NCBI GenBank assembly: GCA_947647275.1
Contig: CANSJQ010000002.1
Location: forward strand, 193,795 to 257,794
DNA: 64,000 nt
Direction of reading: 5' to 3'
Source: an uncultured Clostridiaceae bacterium
Lineage (GTDB): Bacteria; Bacillota; Clostridia; TANB77; CAG-508
A program made the position numbers and the translations under genes. This document shows positions 36,718 through 45,393 of this stretch, in pieces (the first letter of the stretch is position 1; every line of letters begins with the position of its first letter). The notes under the pieces are model-generated. The model did not search any database. It saw only the letters and a program-made list of their open reading frames with translations, and was not told the origin of the DNA.

Positions 36718-37035
36718 TGGAGCCACTTGCCCGAATCGAACGGGCGACCTACTGATTCATACTACTATAATTTTCATTACCATATTTTTATGTTTGTAGT
36801 CTGGACTTTCTCTTTACCATAGCTTTTTTAGCTTTAGGTACACCGTATAAAGTCTCTACACTTAGGAATTTCTTCCCTAGCTCGGGATTAACATATATAT
36901 AATATACTTAGTCTTCCCCGAATTAGCGGTGTCCACTTTATCCGTTTCCAGATAAAGGTGCAAAATAGTTCAAAATAGAAATTTCTTTCTATCTATTCCA
37001 CAAGTCAGTTGCTCTACCATCTGAGCTAAAGTGGC
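36718..37035 (-). tRNA. tRNA-Thr (TGT) interrupted by a group I intron
   Basis: Exon 1 is 37035-37000 (GCCACTTTAGCTCAGATGGT... to ACTGACTTGT) and exon 2 is 36757-36718 (AATCAGTAGGTCGCCCGTTC... to GCTCCA). Joined, they give a normal 76-nt cloverleaf: acceptor GCCACTT/AAGTGGC, anticodon loop CTTGTAA with TGT, variable loop AGGTC, T-arm GCCCGTTCGATTCGGGC, encoded CCA. The break falls after the last anticodon base, the classic site for bacterial tRNA introns. It is first of three tRNAs in a row on this strand in the reverse order Lys, Glu, Thr. Confidence 0.93.
36758..36999 (-). mobile_element. Group I self-splicing intron (242 nt) in tRNA-Thr
   Basis: The 5' exon ends in U and the intron ends in G, as group I chemistry requires. 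The core elements occur in order: P (TAATTCGGGGAAGAC), Q (AATCCCGAGC), R (GTGTAGAGACTTTATAC) and S (AAGAGAAAGTCC). P pairs with Q (TCGGG/CCCGA, P4) and R with S (GACTT/AAGTC, P7). It is short, with no open frame. I could not fix P1 with certainty. The site and size match introns of bacterial tRNAs such as those of tRNA-Leu and tRNA-Arg, but I do not recall one in tRNA-Thr(UGU). Confidence 0.88.
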
Positions 37036-37046
37036 ATATAAGGTTT

Positions 37047-37121
37047 TGGTGACCCCTACGGGAATCGAACCCATGTCTCCGCCGTGAAAGGGCGATGTCT
37101 TAACCGCTTGACCAAGGGGCC
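37047..37121 (-). tRNA. tRNA-Glu (TTC)
   Basis: 75 nt with CCA, acceptor GGCCCCT/AGGGGTC, anticodon loop CTTTCAC giving TTC, T-arm with GTTCGAT. Confidence 0.95.
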
Positions 37122-37158
37122 TTATATGTAGGATTTAGTGCTTATAAACTAAATCCAT

Positions 37159-37235
37159 TGGTGAGCCATCGCGGATTCGAACCGCGGACAACTTGATTAA
37201 AAGTCAAGTGCTCTACCACCTGAGCTAATGACCCA
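37159..37235 (-). tRNA. tRNA-Lys (TTT)
   Basis: 77 nt with CCA, anticodon loop CTTTTAA giving TTT, T-arm CCGCGGTTCGAATCCGCG. The acceptor GGGTCAT/ATGGCTC contains a mismatch or G-T wobble. Confidence 0.92.
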
Positions 37236-37341
37236 AGTAAGTCGCCACTTATGTGCGACTGCCTATATATATTACTATATATTTTTCTATTTGTCAACGT
37301 ATTTTTTAAAATTTGTCAAATTTTCTTCTATTTTTTTATTC

Positions 37342-37438
37342 GTGACAATGGGACGGAGTTTTTGTCACTAGTATTTTATAGAATTATTATATTAAAATCT
37401 TTGAAAGTATAGTGACAAAAACTCCGTCCCATTGTCAC
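37342..37438. repeat. Long perfect inverted repeat with 29-base arms
   Basis: Arms 37342-37370 and 37410-37438 are exact reverse complements, with a 39-base AT-rich spacer. Each arm starts GTGACAATGGGACGGAG and ends TTTTTGTCACTA, so each also carries its own GTGACA/TGTCAC ends. The right arm overlaps the stop of the DUF2238-like gene. Size and symmetry are those of a MITE/REP-like element that may double as a terminator. Confidence 0.85.
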
Positions 37439-38223
37439 TCTTTAACTGGAATGAAATTTTTAGCAAATTTATATTTTCCTCTAGTTTTAATATATATGTA
37501 TCCTATAAAACTATACACAATTGCACCAATAAAATTTACAAATAAATCTTTCATTGTATCTATAATACCAATATCTAAATATCCATTTTCTATTGTTGTA
37601 ATAGTCCCATCTTTTGAATAAATTTCAGTTTTCTCTATATCATTTATTTTTATAGGAATATTTTCTCCACTTGTATTTAATTCTACTGAGGAAATCCTTT
37701 GTACTATTCTATCTTTTTGCATATCTAATTTTAATACATTATCTGCTGTAAATTCGTAAAACTCCCATAATACACCTATTGTCATTGAGAAGCAAAATGC
37801 TATTATTGCAACATATAATGGTGATAAATTTATTTTTTGGCCACTTTCATTTAGTATATCAACTAAAGAAAATCCTATTCCTGCACATATAAATCCATTT
37901 AATGTATGTAACATTGTATCCCAAAAAGGAATAATTCCATAAAAATTATTTATTTCCCCTAATATAGCACTTGAAAAAATAAACAAATATATTATTGTTT
38001 CTAATAAACTTGGTATTCCTATTTTAAACTTTTCTGATATTATCGTTGGCAATGTAAAAAGTATTAATGCTAATACACACATTAAAGCATTACTTATATT
38101 TCCTAGTACTATTTGAAATACCATACTAATTATAACTAATAATCTTAATATTAAATAAACTATTATTGATTTTTTATTTGTTTCATTATACTTTTCTCTC
38201 ATTTTTTTCGAAAATTTCCCCAT
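37435..38223 (-). CDS. Multipass membrane protein, DUF2238/YjdF-like
   Basis: 262 residues with about six or seven helices (SIIVYLILRLLVIISMVFQIV; ALMCVLALILFTLPTII; LLETIIYLFIFSSAILGEI; GFICAGIGFSLV; LYVAIIAFCFSMTIGVLWEFYEF; LFVNFIGAIVYSFIGYIYI). The motifs FWDTMLHTLNGF and GVLWEFYEF carry conserved His/Asp/Glu as in YjdF/DUF2238 proteins. Function unknown. TGA is the stop, showing that TGA is not reassigned here. Confidence 0.75.
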   Translation of the reverse strand: MGKFSKKMREKYNETNKKSIIVYLILRLLVIISMVFQIVLGNISNALMCVLALILFTLPTIISEKFKIGIPSLLETIIYLFIFSSAILGEINNFYGIIPFWDTMLHTLNGFICAGIGFSLVDILNESGQKINLSPLYVAIIAFCFSMTIGVLWEFYEFTADNVLKLDMQKDRIVQRISSVELNTSGENIPIKINDIEKTEIYSKDGTITTIENGYLDIGIIDTMKDLFVNFIGAIVYSFIGYIYIKTRGKYKFAKNFIPVKE

Positions 38224-38303
38224 ATTTTTCCCCTTATTACTATATTTTTTATAATATTATCATAAAAAGCAAGTAATTATCAATTAATTCTTGCCTTTAT
38301 TTC

Positions 38304-38489
38304 TTATTTATTTAATTTTTGTAATAGTTCTTCTACATCTATTCCATGTACATCACATGCTTCTTCTATTGTTTCTGCTTGTGAAGCTGGGCATCCTAAA
38401 CAATGCATTCCTATTTCTAATAATATGTCTGCCTTTTCAGGTGCTACTTCTAATATTTCACCTATTGTTGTTGTTCTTTCAAACTTCAT
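38304..38489 (-). CDS. DUF1858 hybrid-cluster-associated redox disulfide domain protein
   Basis: 61 residues, a single DUF1858 domain: TIGEILEVAPEKADILLEIGMHCLGCPAS, where the CxxC is the redox pair. Usually found near hybrid-cluster proteins or as a stand-alone clostridial gene. SD AGGAGGAAA. Confidence 0.88.
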   Translation of the reverse strand: MKFERTTTIGEILEVAPEKADILLEIGMHCLGCPASQAETIEEACDVHGIDVEELLQKLNK

Positions 38490-38616
38490 TTTTATTTTCC
38501 TCCTTTTTCATACATATCACATTTTGTCGTATTTTTATAACCTTTGTCATTTTAACATAAATTTCAAAAAAAGTATAGACATTTTTTAAAATATATTGTA
38601 TTATGTTTCCTATAAA

Positions 38617-38786
38617 GTTACAATTTATAAATTTTATCTCTACACTAGCACAAAGTAAGTAATATGTTTTATTTTTGTAATGTAGTCCCAACAGCCTTTG
38701 AGGAGGGGGAATACCCGTGAACTCGAAGGGCGAAATGGGAAAAATAAAATATATTAATTGCTTAGGATTGGATTTTAAATTGTAAC
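38617..38786 (+). ncRNA. Candidate structured RNA, rod-shaped hairpin (copy B)
   Basis: Ends GTTACAATTTA and TAAATTGTAAC pair perfectly. Inside, AAGTAAGTAATATGTTTTAT pairs with ATAAAATATATTAATTGCTT, then TCCCA/TGGGA, CCTTTGAG/CTCGAAGG and GGG/CCC at the tip. It shares CTACACTAG and the following 30 bases with 20070-20234. Almost the whole 170 nt folds into one rod with a few bulges. It ends just before the secretion operon. Confidence 0.55.
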
Positions 38787-38808
38787 CATACAAAGGAGAG
38801 TGATACTT

Positions 38809-38958
38809 ATAAATGTGCTATTAAATACTTTTTTAATTATCTTTATTATTAATTTTTTTATTACTTTTTATTCAATATATACTTTTTCTGAAATTTATAT
38901 TTTCCATAACTTACAAGGTTCCAAATTAAATATTAAAAAAAATAATATTACTAATTAA
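38809..38958 (+). CDS. Very small membrane protein at the head of the secretion operon (candidate ATA start)
   Basis: About 49 residues, mainly one transmembrane helix (TFLIIFIINFFITFYSIYTF) and a short charged tail (GSKLNIKKNNITN). AAGGAG precedes ATA 38809 by ten bases. GTG 38815 is the alternative start. It ends 19 bases before the VirD4-like gene, so it is likely cotranscribed. Uncertain because it is small and the sequence is AT-rich. Confidence 0.45.
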   Translation: MNVLLNTFLIIFIINFFITFYSIYTFSEIYIFHNLQGSKLNIKKNNITN

Positions 38959-38977
38959 AAGAAAAGGATTATCAGTT

Positions 38978-40711
38978 TTGCAAAAAATAAAAATTTTCAT
39001 AGTTTCTTTAATATTCACTATTGTATCATTTTTAATTGCATTTATAATTTTTAAACCAATTTTTTATTCTGATACAATAATATTTACATTTGCAATACAT
39101 CCCTTTAATATTTGTGAGGAACAACCTTTTATTTGGAATATAATAAAATTTCTATTTGTTTTTGATTATTTATTTTCTAATTTTATTATTTTCAACTCAA
39201 TTATTTCAAAAACATTTTCTAAAAAAATAAAAAATAAAATAAATATACAAAAAAATATTAGTAGTGAATTAAATATAAACATTGGTTTTAATTCTTCAAA
39301 TACTCTTATAAAAATACCAGAAAAAAGTTTATATCAAAATATTTTAATAACTGGAACTATTGGCACTGGCAAAACTTCAAGTGCTATGTACCCTTTTACT
39401 GAACAATTAATTGAATATAAAAGTAATACACTAGCGGAAAAATTAGGAATGCTTATTTTAGATGTAAAAGGAAACTATTATTCTAAAGTAAATGAGCTAT
39501 GTTTAAAGTACAAAAGAGAAGATGATTTAATTATCATAGATTTAAGTGGTAATATAAAATATAATCCATTAGATAAACCACATTTAAATGCATCTGTTTT
39601 AGCAGATAGGTTAAAAACTATTTTATTATTATTTTCACCTAATAATAGTGAGGATTTTTGGTTAGATAAAGTATCTCAAATTTTAACTGAAAGTATAAAG
39701 CTATGTAGACTTTACAACAATGGATATGTTACTTTTGAAGAATTACATAATTTAATATTTTTCAAAGATTATTATTTAGAAAAAGTACAATTATTAAAAG
39801 ATTTATTTATAAAAAATACATTTTCTAATGAGCAAATATATAATTTACTTTCTAGTTTGAATTTCTTTGAAAAAGAATATTATTCCTTAGATGATAGAAC
39901 TATATCTATTTTAAAATCTGAAGTAAGTAGAATTACAAATTTATTTATTTCTGACTATAAAGTAAAAAACACTTTTTGCCCTAGAAAAGAAGATATTAAT
40001 TTTTTTGGATTTTCAGAAGTTATAGATAAAGGTAAAATAGTAGTTTTAAATATGAATATTGCAAATTATAAAAATTTATCTAAATTAATAGCAACATATT
40101 TAAAATTAGATTTTCAAACTGATGTAATCTCTAGGTTAAATAATCCTAATTTCAATAAAAAAAGTAATTTTATAGATATATTTAATTCTACTTCAAATAG
40201 GCCAGTTTGCTTTATTAGTGATGAATACCAAGAATATGTAACTTTATCGGACAGTGCATTTTTTGCACAAAGTAGAGAAGCTAAATGTATTAATATTGTA
40301 TCTACTCAGAGCTATACTTCATTATTAAATACATTAAATAATGAAGCCTCTGTAAAAGTTATTATTCAAAATTTAGTTAATAAATTATGGTTTAGAAATG
40401 ATGATATTTTTACAATAGAAGAAGCTCAAAAGCAAATTGGTAAAGAAGAAAAAAAGAAAATATCTAAAACAATTTCTGAAAATGCCAAAGAAACAAATTA
40501 TAATTATTTTTTTAATAATTTTTTATCTAGAAATTCTAATATATCAGAATCAATTAATTCATACTTTCAAACAGATTATATTTATGATATTAATTTTTTT
40601 ACAAGAAATTTAGAAACCTTTTCGTGCCTAGCTTTTTTATCTGATGGCACAAATATATTAACGCCACAAAAATTAAAATTAATTCCATATTTTAAAGGAG
40701 GAAAAACATGA
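38978..40711 (+). CDS. VirD4/TraG-type coupling ATPase
   Basis: 577 residues. Two N-terminal helices (FIVSLIFTIVSFLIAFIIF; FLFVFDYLFSNFIIF) precede the ATPase: Walker A ITGTIGTGKTSSAMYPF, KGNYYSKV, Walker B CFISDEYQEYV and VSTQSYTSL. It resembles type IV coupling proteins that feed DNA or protein substrates into a T4SS. TTG start 38978 after AAGGATT. It overlaps the next gene by four bases (ATGA). No relaxase is in the window. Confidence 0.82.
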   Translation: MQKIKIFIVSLIFTIVSFLIAFIIFKPIFYSDTIIFTFAIHPFNICEEQPFIWNIIKFLFVFDYLFSNFIIFNSIISKTFSKKIKNKINIQKNISSELNINIGFNSSNTLIKIPEKSLYQNILITGTIGTGKTSSAMYPFTEQLIEYKSNTLAEKLGMLILDVKGNYYSKVNELCLKYKREDDLIIIDLSGNIKYNPLDKPHLNASVLADRLKTILLLFSPNNSEDFWLDKVSQILTESIKLCRLYNNGYVTFEELHNLIFFKDYYLEKVQLLKDLFIKNTFSNEQIYNLLSSLNFFEKEYYSLDDRTISILKSEVSRITNLFISDYKVKNTFCPRKEDINFFGFSEVIDKGKIVVLNMNIANYKNLSKLIATYLKLDFQTDVISRLNNPNFNKKSNFIDIFNSTSNRPVCFISDEYQEYVTLSDSAFFAQSREAKCINIVSTQSYTSLLNTLNNEASVKVIIQNLVNKLWFRNDDIFTIEEAQKQIGKEEKKKISKTISENAKETNYNYFFNNFLSRNSNISESINSYFQTDYIYDINFFTRNLETFSCLAFLSDGTNILTPQKLKLIPYFKGGKT

Positions 40712-41031
40712 AAAAATCAATTTATTTAATATTATTTTATACTTTAATTTTTATATTTTTTAGTTATAGTATTTCATACTGTTTTGGAGAGCCAAAATTA
40801 GTTTCAACTTTAAATAACGCTTTCGAAAAAATAGAAGATTGGCTACTAAAATTAGCAACACCCGTTGCCGCAGTTGCAGTAATTACAGGAGCTTTTATGA
40901 AAAAATTTAGCTTTGGAGATGAAGAAAGAATTCGTGTAGGAAAGAAATTAATTAAAGGGAGTTTATTTTCTTATGCTTTCGTTTTAGTAATTAATTTAGT
41001 ATTATCAGCAATTCAGTCCTTATTAACCTAG
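40708..41031 (+). CDS. VirB2/TrbC-like pilin subunit
   Basis: 107 residues: a signal-like first helix (IYLILFYTLIFIFFSYSISYC), an amphipathic helix (NNAFEKIEDWLLKLATPVAAVAVITGAF), a basic loop (KKFSFGDEERIRVGKKLIKG) and a last helix (SYAFVLVINLVLSAI). The two-helix hairpin with a basic turn is the VirB2/TrbC layout. Its start overlaps the coupling protein's stop. Confidence 0.7.
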   Translation: MKKSIYLILFYTLIFIFFSYSISYCFGEPKLVSTLNNAFEKIEDWLLKLATPVAAVAVITGAFMKKFSFGDEERIRVGKKLIKGSLFSYAFVLVINLVLSAIQSLLT

Positions 41032-41096
41032 TTAAATTTATAAACAATAATTCTACATTCTAATAAAACACTATGATACAAAAGGAGGTAATTATT

Positions 41097-41975
41097 ATTA
41101 ATACTCAATCAAATATTACTGAAACTATTATAAATACCATTAACACAATATTTAGCACATTATTTTCTTCAATAGATAATAATATATATTCAATTTTAGA
41201 TAAACTAACATTTATAGACATAGATATAATAAATAACTCAATTATGGATAAATTACTAGGTTCTAATTTATCTAATAGTCTACTTGCAATTACAAATGCC
41301 TTATTATTTGGTTTTAGTATTTATTACTGTATAAAATTATTATACTCACATTTTACATATACCCAAATAGAAAAGCCATATCAATTTGTTTTTAAACTTT
41401 TAATATTTGCAATATGTATAAATTCTTCATATTTTATTTGTGAACAAATTATAAATATTAATTATTTAATATCTGGTTCAATAAAAGAAATTGGAAAAAA
41501 TATTTTTCATACAGATATTTGTTTTAATAATTTAATTTTAAACTTAAATTCAATTATTAGTATAGAAGCAGATTCATTTAATATTTTTAGTGTTGATGGA
41601 ATATTAAAAGGTTTTATTTCCTTTGGACTATTTAATTTAGTATTTTCTTATGCTTTAAGGTATGTTATGATTAAAGTTTTCATATTAATTTCTCCTTTTG
41701 CATTTTTAACCCTAACCAACTATTCTACTTCTTGGTTTTTCAAAAGTTGGATTAGAAACTTTATAGGTCTACTATTATTACAATCTTTAATTGCGTTTAT
41801 TTTATTAATAGTTTTTTCAATAGATTATAATTCTACAGATTTATTTTCAAAATTCTTATACATAGGTGGAATATATGCTTTAAGTAGAGCTAATACATAC
41901 ATTAGAGAATTAATAGGAGGAATTTCTACCGATATTTCAAATGCATTTGGTAGTATAAAAGGCTTACTAAAATAG
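41097..41975 (+). CDS. VirB6/TrbL-like polytopic membrane protein (candidate ATT start)
   Basis: About 293 residues with six hydrophobic helices (LLAITNALLFGFSIYYCI; FVFKLLIFAICINSSYFIC; GFISFGLFNLVFSYALRYVM; VFILISPFAFLTL; FIGLLLLQSLIAFILLIVF; LYIGGIYALSRA) and the SWFKSWIRNF loop typical of VirB6/TrbL. GGAGG (41084-41088) is followed by a run of ATT codons. ATT 41097 is eight bases on. The upstream ATG 41073 lies before the SD, so it cannot use it. I infer an ATT start. Confidence 0.72.
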   Translation: MNTQSNITETIINTINTIFSTLFSSIDNNIYSILDKLTFIDIDIINNSIMDKLLGSNLSNSLLAITNALLFGFSIYYCIKLLYSHFTYTQIEKPYQFVFKLLIFAICINSSYFICEQIININYLISGSIKEIGKNIFHTDICFNNLILNLNSIISIEADSFNIFSVDGILKGFISFGLFNLVFSYALRYVMIKVFILISPFAFLTLTNYSTSWFFKSWIRNFIGLLLLQSLIAFILLIVFSIDYNSTDLFSKFLYIGGIYALSRANTYIRELIGGISTDISNAFGSIKGLLK

Positions 41976-42012
41976 GTTGTTATAAATTTATTTTTAAGAA
42001 AGGATACTTTAT

Positions 42013-42297
42013 ATGAAATTTATTTTTCCACAAAATTATAATTTTAAAATAAAACTATTAGGTTTTATAGATTACCCCGTTGCTATTTTTAATATTGTTC
42101 TATGGCTCATTATTTATTTTTTTATTAATTTAATTTTCAAAGATTTATATCTAAAAATAATTATATTCATTTCAATTGCATTCCCTGTTCTTTTAATAAG
42201 CATTATTGGTTTCAACCATGAAAATATTATTTATGTTTTTTATTATATTTTTAAGTTTATGAAAAATAGGCGTGTTTATTTATATATAAAAAAATAA
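42013..42297 (+). CDS. VirB3/PrgI-like membrane protein
   Basis: 94 residues: a short N-terminal IFPQNYNFKIKLLGFIDY, two adjacent helices (AIFNIVLWLIIYFFINLIF; IIIFISIAFPVLLISIIGF) and a charged tail with FMKNRRVYLYIKK. The N-terminal YNFKIKLLGFIDY pattern is that of PrgI/VirB3 proteins that sit before VirB4 in T4SS operons. Here VirB4 is 9 kb away on the other strand. SD AAAGGAT. Confidence 0.68.
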   Translation: MKFIFPQNYNFKIKLLGFIDYPVAIFNIVLWLIIYFFINLIFKDLYLKIIIFISIAFPVLLISIIGFNHENIIYVFYYIFKFMKNRRVYLYIKK

Positions 42298-42323
42298 ATT
42301 TAAAATTTAAAAGGAGTATTTAT

Positions 42324-43181
42324 ATGAAAAATAATTTTATATATAAAACAGAAAAAGATTTTGAAAGTATTAAATATACTGATGAAAATGGAGTTGGATT
42401 TTGGTATGCAAGAGAGTTAATGATAACATTAGAATATAGCAAATGGGAAAATTTTATTAAGGTGATTAATAAAGCTAAGCAATCTTGTAAAAACAGCAAT
42501 ATAAGCGTGTTTGAACATTTTCCTGACATCAGGAAAACGTTACAAATGCCCAATAATGCTGAAAAAATCATTGTTGATTATAGACTAACTAGATATGCTT
42601 GTTATTTAATTGCTCAAAATGGTGATAGTAGGAAGAAAACTATTGCTCTTACACAAACATATTTTGCAATTCAAACTAGAAAACAAGAACTAACTAGACA
42701 AGAATATGATAAATTATCAGAAGATGAAAAACGATTATATACAAGAGAAAATGTAGGAAATAAGAATAAATACTTATTTAATACCGCTAAAATGTCAGGC
42801 GTACAAAACTATGGAAAATTTAATAATTATGGATATAAAGGTTTATATAATAGCGAAATTTCAAAAGATATAGCATATAGAAAAGGTATATCCGAAAAAT
42901 AAGGCATTCTAGATTATATGAGTAGTACTGAATTAGTAGCTAATTTATTTAGAATAACTCAAACAGATGAAGTATTAAAAAATAAAAATGTTAATAATGA
43001 AAATGATGCTTGTATAACACACCCTAAAATTGAACAAGCAGTTAGGCAAACTATTAAAAGGATTGGTGGAACAATGCCAGAAAATTTACCAACCCCAAAT
43101 AAAAGTGCTAAACAAGTTGAAAAAGAAAGGTATAAAATTTCAGATTATAATTCTCAATTTAAAAAGAAAAAATTAAAATAA
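42324..43181 (+). pseudogene. dinD: DinD-like (DNA-damage-inducible protein D), in-frame TAA
   Basis: Residues 1-192 and those from 42918 form one DinD/Bro-N-type protein in the same frame: KTEKDFESIKYTDENGVGFW, WYARELM, LTRYACYLIAQNGDSRKKTI, RKQELTRQEYDKLSEDEKRLY, then YMSSTELVANLFRITQTDE and GGTMPENLPTP. A TAA (42900-42902) between GISEK and GILDYM splits it. No CGG is involved and the frame does not change, so this is a nonsense change, recent because the remainder is intact. An alternative is two polypeptides or read-through. DinD antagonises RecA filaments in E. coli. Confidence 0.8.
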
Positions 43182-43290
43182 TCGCATTATAATACAGTTT
43201 TAAATTTTCATTATATAAATTGTTGTAAAATTCGACTAAAGATGATATAATTTCTTCAATCTTAATCTATATTATGAAAGGAGAATTTAT
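43182..43290. other. Spacer before dnaD, AT-rich
   Basis: Contains a probable -10 (TATAAT, around 43246-43251) before the dnaD-like gene and nothing else clear. Confidence 0.4.
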
Positions 43291-44256
43291 ATGAAATTAG
43301 AACAGAACGATTTACCTATGTTATTTTCATCTACTGAGTTACCTGATGTGTTTTTTACAGAATATTTATCTCAAGCTAGTGGTGATTATATAAAAATATA
43401 TTTATATATTGTTTTTCTATCTAAATATGGAAAAGATGTAAAAATAAATGATTTGTCTAAAAAATTAAATATAGATTTTAAAACTATTCAAGAAGGAATT
43501 AAATATTGGGAAGATAATGGTGTTATTACTAAGAAAAATACTGGCTATATAATTAATAATTTACAAGAAATTGAACTACATAAACTATATAAACCAAAAG
43601 TTTCATTATCTGCTGAAAGTATAAAACAAACTGCTCAAAATCAATATAGAGCAAAAGCTATTGAAAATATAAATAATTTATTCTTCCAAGGAATAATGTC
43701 TCCTTCATGGTATAGTGATATTGATTTATGGTTTAAAAAATATTCTTTTGATGAAGAAGTTATGATTGCATTATTTCAATATTGTTATAATAGAAGTGCT
43801 CTTCATAGGAATTATATACAAACAGTAGCAGAAGCATGGTTTAAAAGTAATGTCAAAACATTTTCAGATTTAGATAGTTTATTTGAGAAACAAGAAAAAT
43901 TAAATACATTATATAAATCTATTGGCAAAAAATTAGGTTACACAAGAGCTTTAACAGAATATGAAAAAGGATATATAGAAAAATGGACGATAGAATATGC
44001 ATTTGGCTTAAATATTATAGAAATTGCCTTAAAGAAAACAACAGCAAAAACTAACCCTAATTTTGACTATTTAGATAAATTACTTTCAGACTGGCACGAT
44101 AGAGGCTTAAAAACTGTAGAAGAAATTGAAAACTTTTTAAGTGAATTTAAACAAAAGAATAAAGATATTAAAAAATTAGAAAAAAATACTGGATATAATA
44201 ATTATGAACAGAGAAAATATGATAATTTAAATAGCTTGTATGCTAATTTAGGTTAA
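43291..44256 (+). CDS. DnaD/DnaB-domain replication initiation protein
   Basis: 321 residues. The N-terminal winged helix (LYIVFLSKYGKDVKINDLSKKL...GIKYWEDNGVITKK) is followed by two DnaD-like C-terminal domains (RAKAIENINNLFFQG...; RALTEYEKGYIEKWTIEYAFGLNIIEIALKKTT, the DnaB_2/YxxxIxxW region with W). DnaD-type proteins prime helicase loading at origins in Firmicutes. It is directly followed by the DnaI/DnaC-like gene, one functional unit. SD AAAGGAGAA. Confidence 0.88.
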   Translation: MKLEQNDLPMLFSSTELPDVFFTEYLSQASGDYIKIYLYIVFLSKYGKDVKINDLSKKLNIDFKTIQEGIKYWEDNGVITKKNTGYIINNLQEIELHKLYKPKVSLSAESIKQTAQNQYRAKAIENINNLFFQGIMSPSWYSDIDLWFKKYSFDEEVMIALFQYCYNRSALHRNYIQTVAEAWFKSNVKTFSDLDSLFEKQEKLNTLYKSIGKKLGYTRALTEYEKGYIEKWTIEYAFGLNIIEIALKKTTAKTNPNFDYLDKLLSDWHDRGLKTVEEIENFLSEFKQKNKDIKKLEKNTGYNNYEQRKYDNLNSLYANLG

Positions 44257-44272
44257 TTTAGGAGGATTAACT

Positions 44273-45274
44273 TTGAATAATTCTAATTTAAAGAATTTAT
44301 TAAGTGAATATGAAAAAAAGAGGTTAAATGCTATATATGATGCTGAAAAAAGAAAAGAGCAAGTATATAAAGAAAACCCTCGTTTAGAAGAATTAGATGA
44401 TGCTTTAAGTAAAGAAGCAATTAGAGTTTCTAAATTGTTAATTGTTTCAAAGGATGCTACTCTTTTAGAAGAACTAAATAAGAAAATATCTGAGTTAAAA
44501 GATGAAAAAATAAAAATATTAAATTCAATTGGAAAAGATATTAATTATTTAAAACCTATTTATGAGTGTGAGACCTGCGAAGATACTGGATATATTACAA
44601 AAAATTATAATACTACTATGTGTCATTGTTTAAAGCAAAAATTATTTAATATAGAATATAATAAATCAAATATATATAATTTAGAAAAACAAAATTTTAA
44701 TAATTTTTCATTAGATTTATATTCTAGTGAAATTGATGAAAAAAAATATAATTCAAAAATTTCTCCAAAAGAGAATATAGAAAAAATTAAAAAATTATGT
44801 TTTAATTTTATAGAAAATTTTGATAACGAGGAAGAAAAAAATCTTTTATTTACAGGAAATACCGGTTTAGGAAAGTCTTTCTTATCAAGCTGTATTGCAA
44901 ATGAAGTATTAAAAAAAGGAAAAACAGTTCTTTACCAAACAGCACCTGTAATGTTAGATACAATTATAGACTACCGCTTTGGAAAACAAACTTCTTCAAA
45001 AGATATTTATGATAATTTATTAAATGTAGATTTATTAATAATAGATGACTTAGGAACAGAATGTATGAACTCAATGAAATTTTCTGAGTTATTCAATATA
45101 ATAAATACACGTTTATTAAACTCAAACAATAAAATAACAAAAACAATTATCTCTACAAATTTGAGCTTACAAAACTTGTTTTCCACATATGATGAACGTA
45201 TTGTGTCTAGAATAGTAGGAAATTATAATATTTGTTACTTTTTTGGAGATGATATTAGGTTTAAGAAAAGATAA
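44273..45274 (+). CDS. DnaI/DnaC-like helicase loader ATPase
   Basis: 333 residues. A coiled N-terminus is followed by a zinc cluster (YECETCEDTGYITKN...MCHCLK, CxxC...CxC) and then a AAA+ domain with Walker A FTGNTGLGKSFLSSCIANEV, Walker B LLIIDDLGTE and sensor/Arg regions (TIISTNLSLQNL; DERIVSRIVGNY). It loads DnaB helicase with DnaD. TTG 44273 follows TTAGGAGG, 16 bases after dnaD. Confidence 0.92.
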   Translation: MNNSNLKNLLSEYEKKRLNAIYDAEKRKEQVYKENPRLEELDDALSKEAIRVSKLLIVSKDATLLEELNKKISELKDEKIKILNSIGKDINYLKPIYECETCEDTGYITKNYNTTMCHCLKQKLFNIEYNKSNIYNLEKQNFNNFSLDLYSSEIDEKKYNSKISPKENIEKIKKLCFNFIENFDNEEEKNLLFTGNTGLGKSFLSSCIANEVLKKGKTVLYQTAPVMLDTIIDYRFGKQTSSKDIYDNLLNVDLLIIDDLGTECMNSMKFSELFNIINTRLLNSNNKITKTIISTNLSLQNLFSTYDERIVSRIVGNYNICYFFGDDIRFKKR

Positions 45275-45286
45275 AAAATTTTAAAG

Positions 45287-45330
45287 CAATAATATACATA
45301 ATTGTTTTATGTATATTATTGCTTTTTTTA
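45287..45330 (+). terminator. Terminator after helicase-loader gene
   Basis: AAAGCAATAATATACATAA and TTATGTATATTATTGCTTT pair perfectly, then TTTT. Confidence 0.9.
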
Positions 45331-45393
45331 TGTAATCGTAGTATAATTGATTTATACTTATTAATTTATATATAATAAAAGGAGGATGTTTGC

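Noticed and set aside
38479..38793. 104-codon minus frame with SPFEFTGIPPP
   Set aside because: It lies over the rod-shaped RNA candidate, lacks an SD and has no protein-like pattern. It is a shadow of the RNA.
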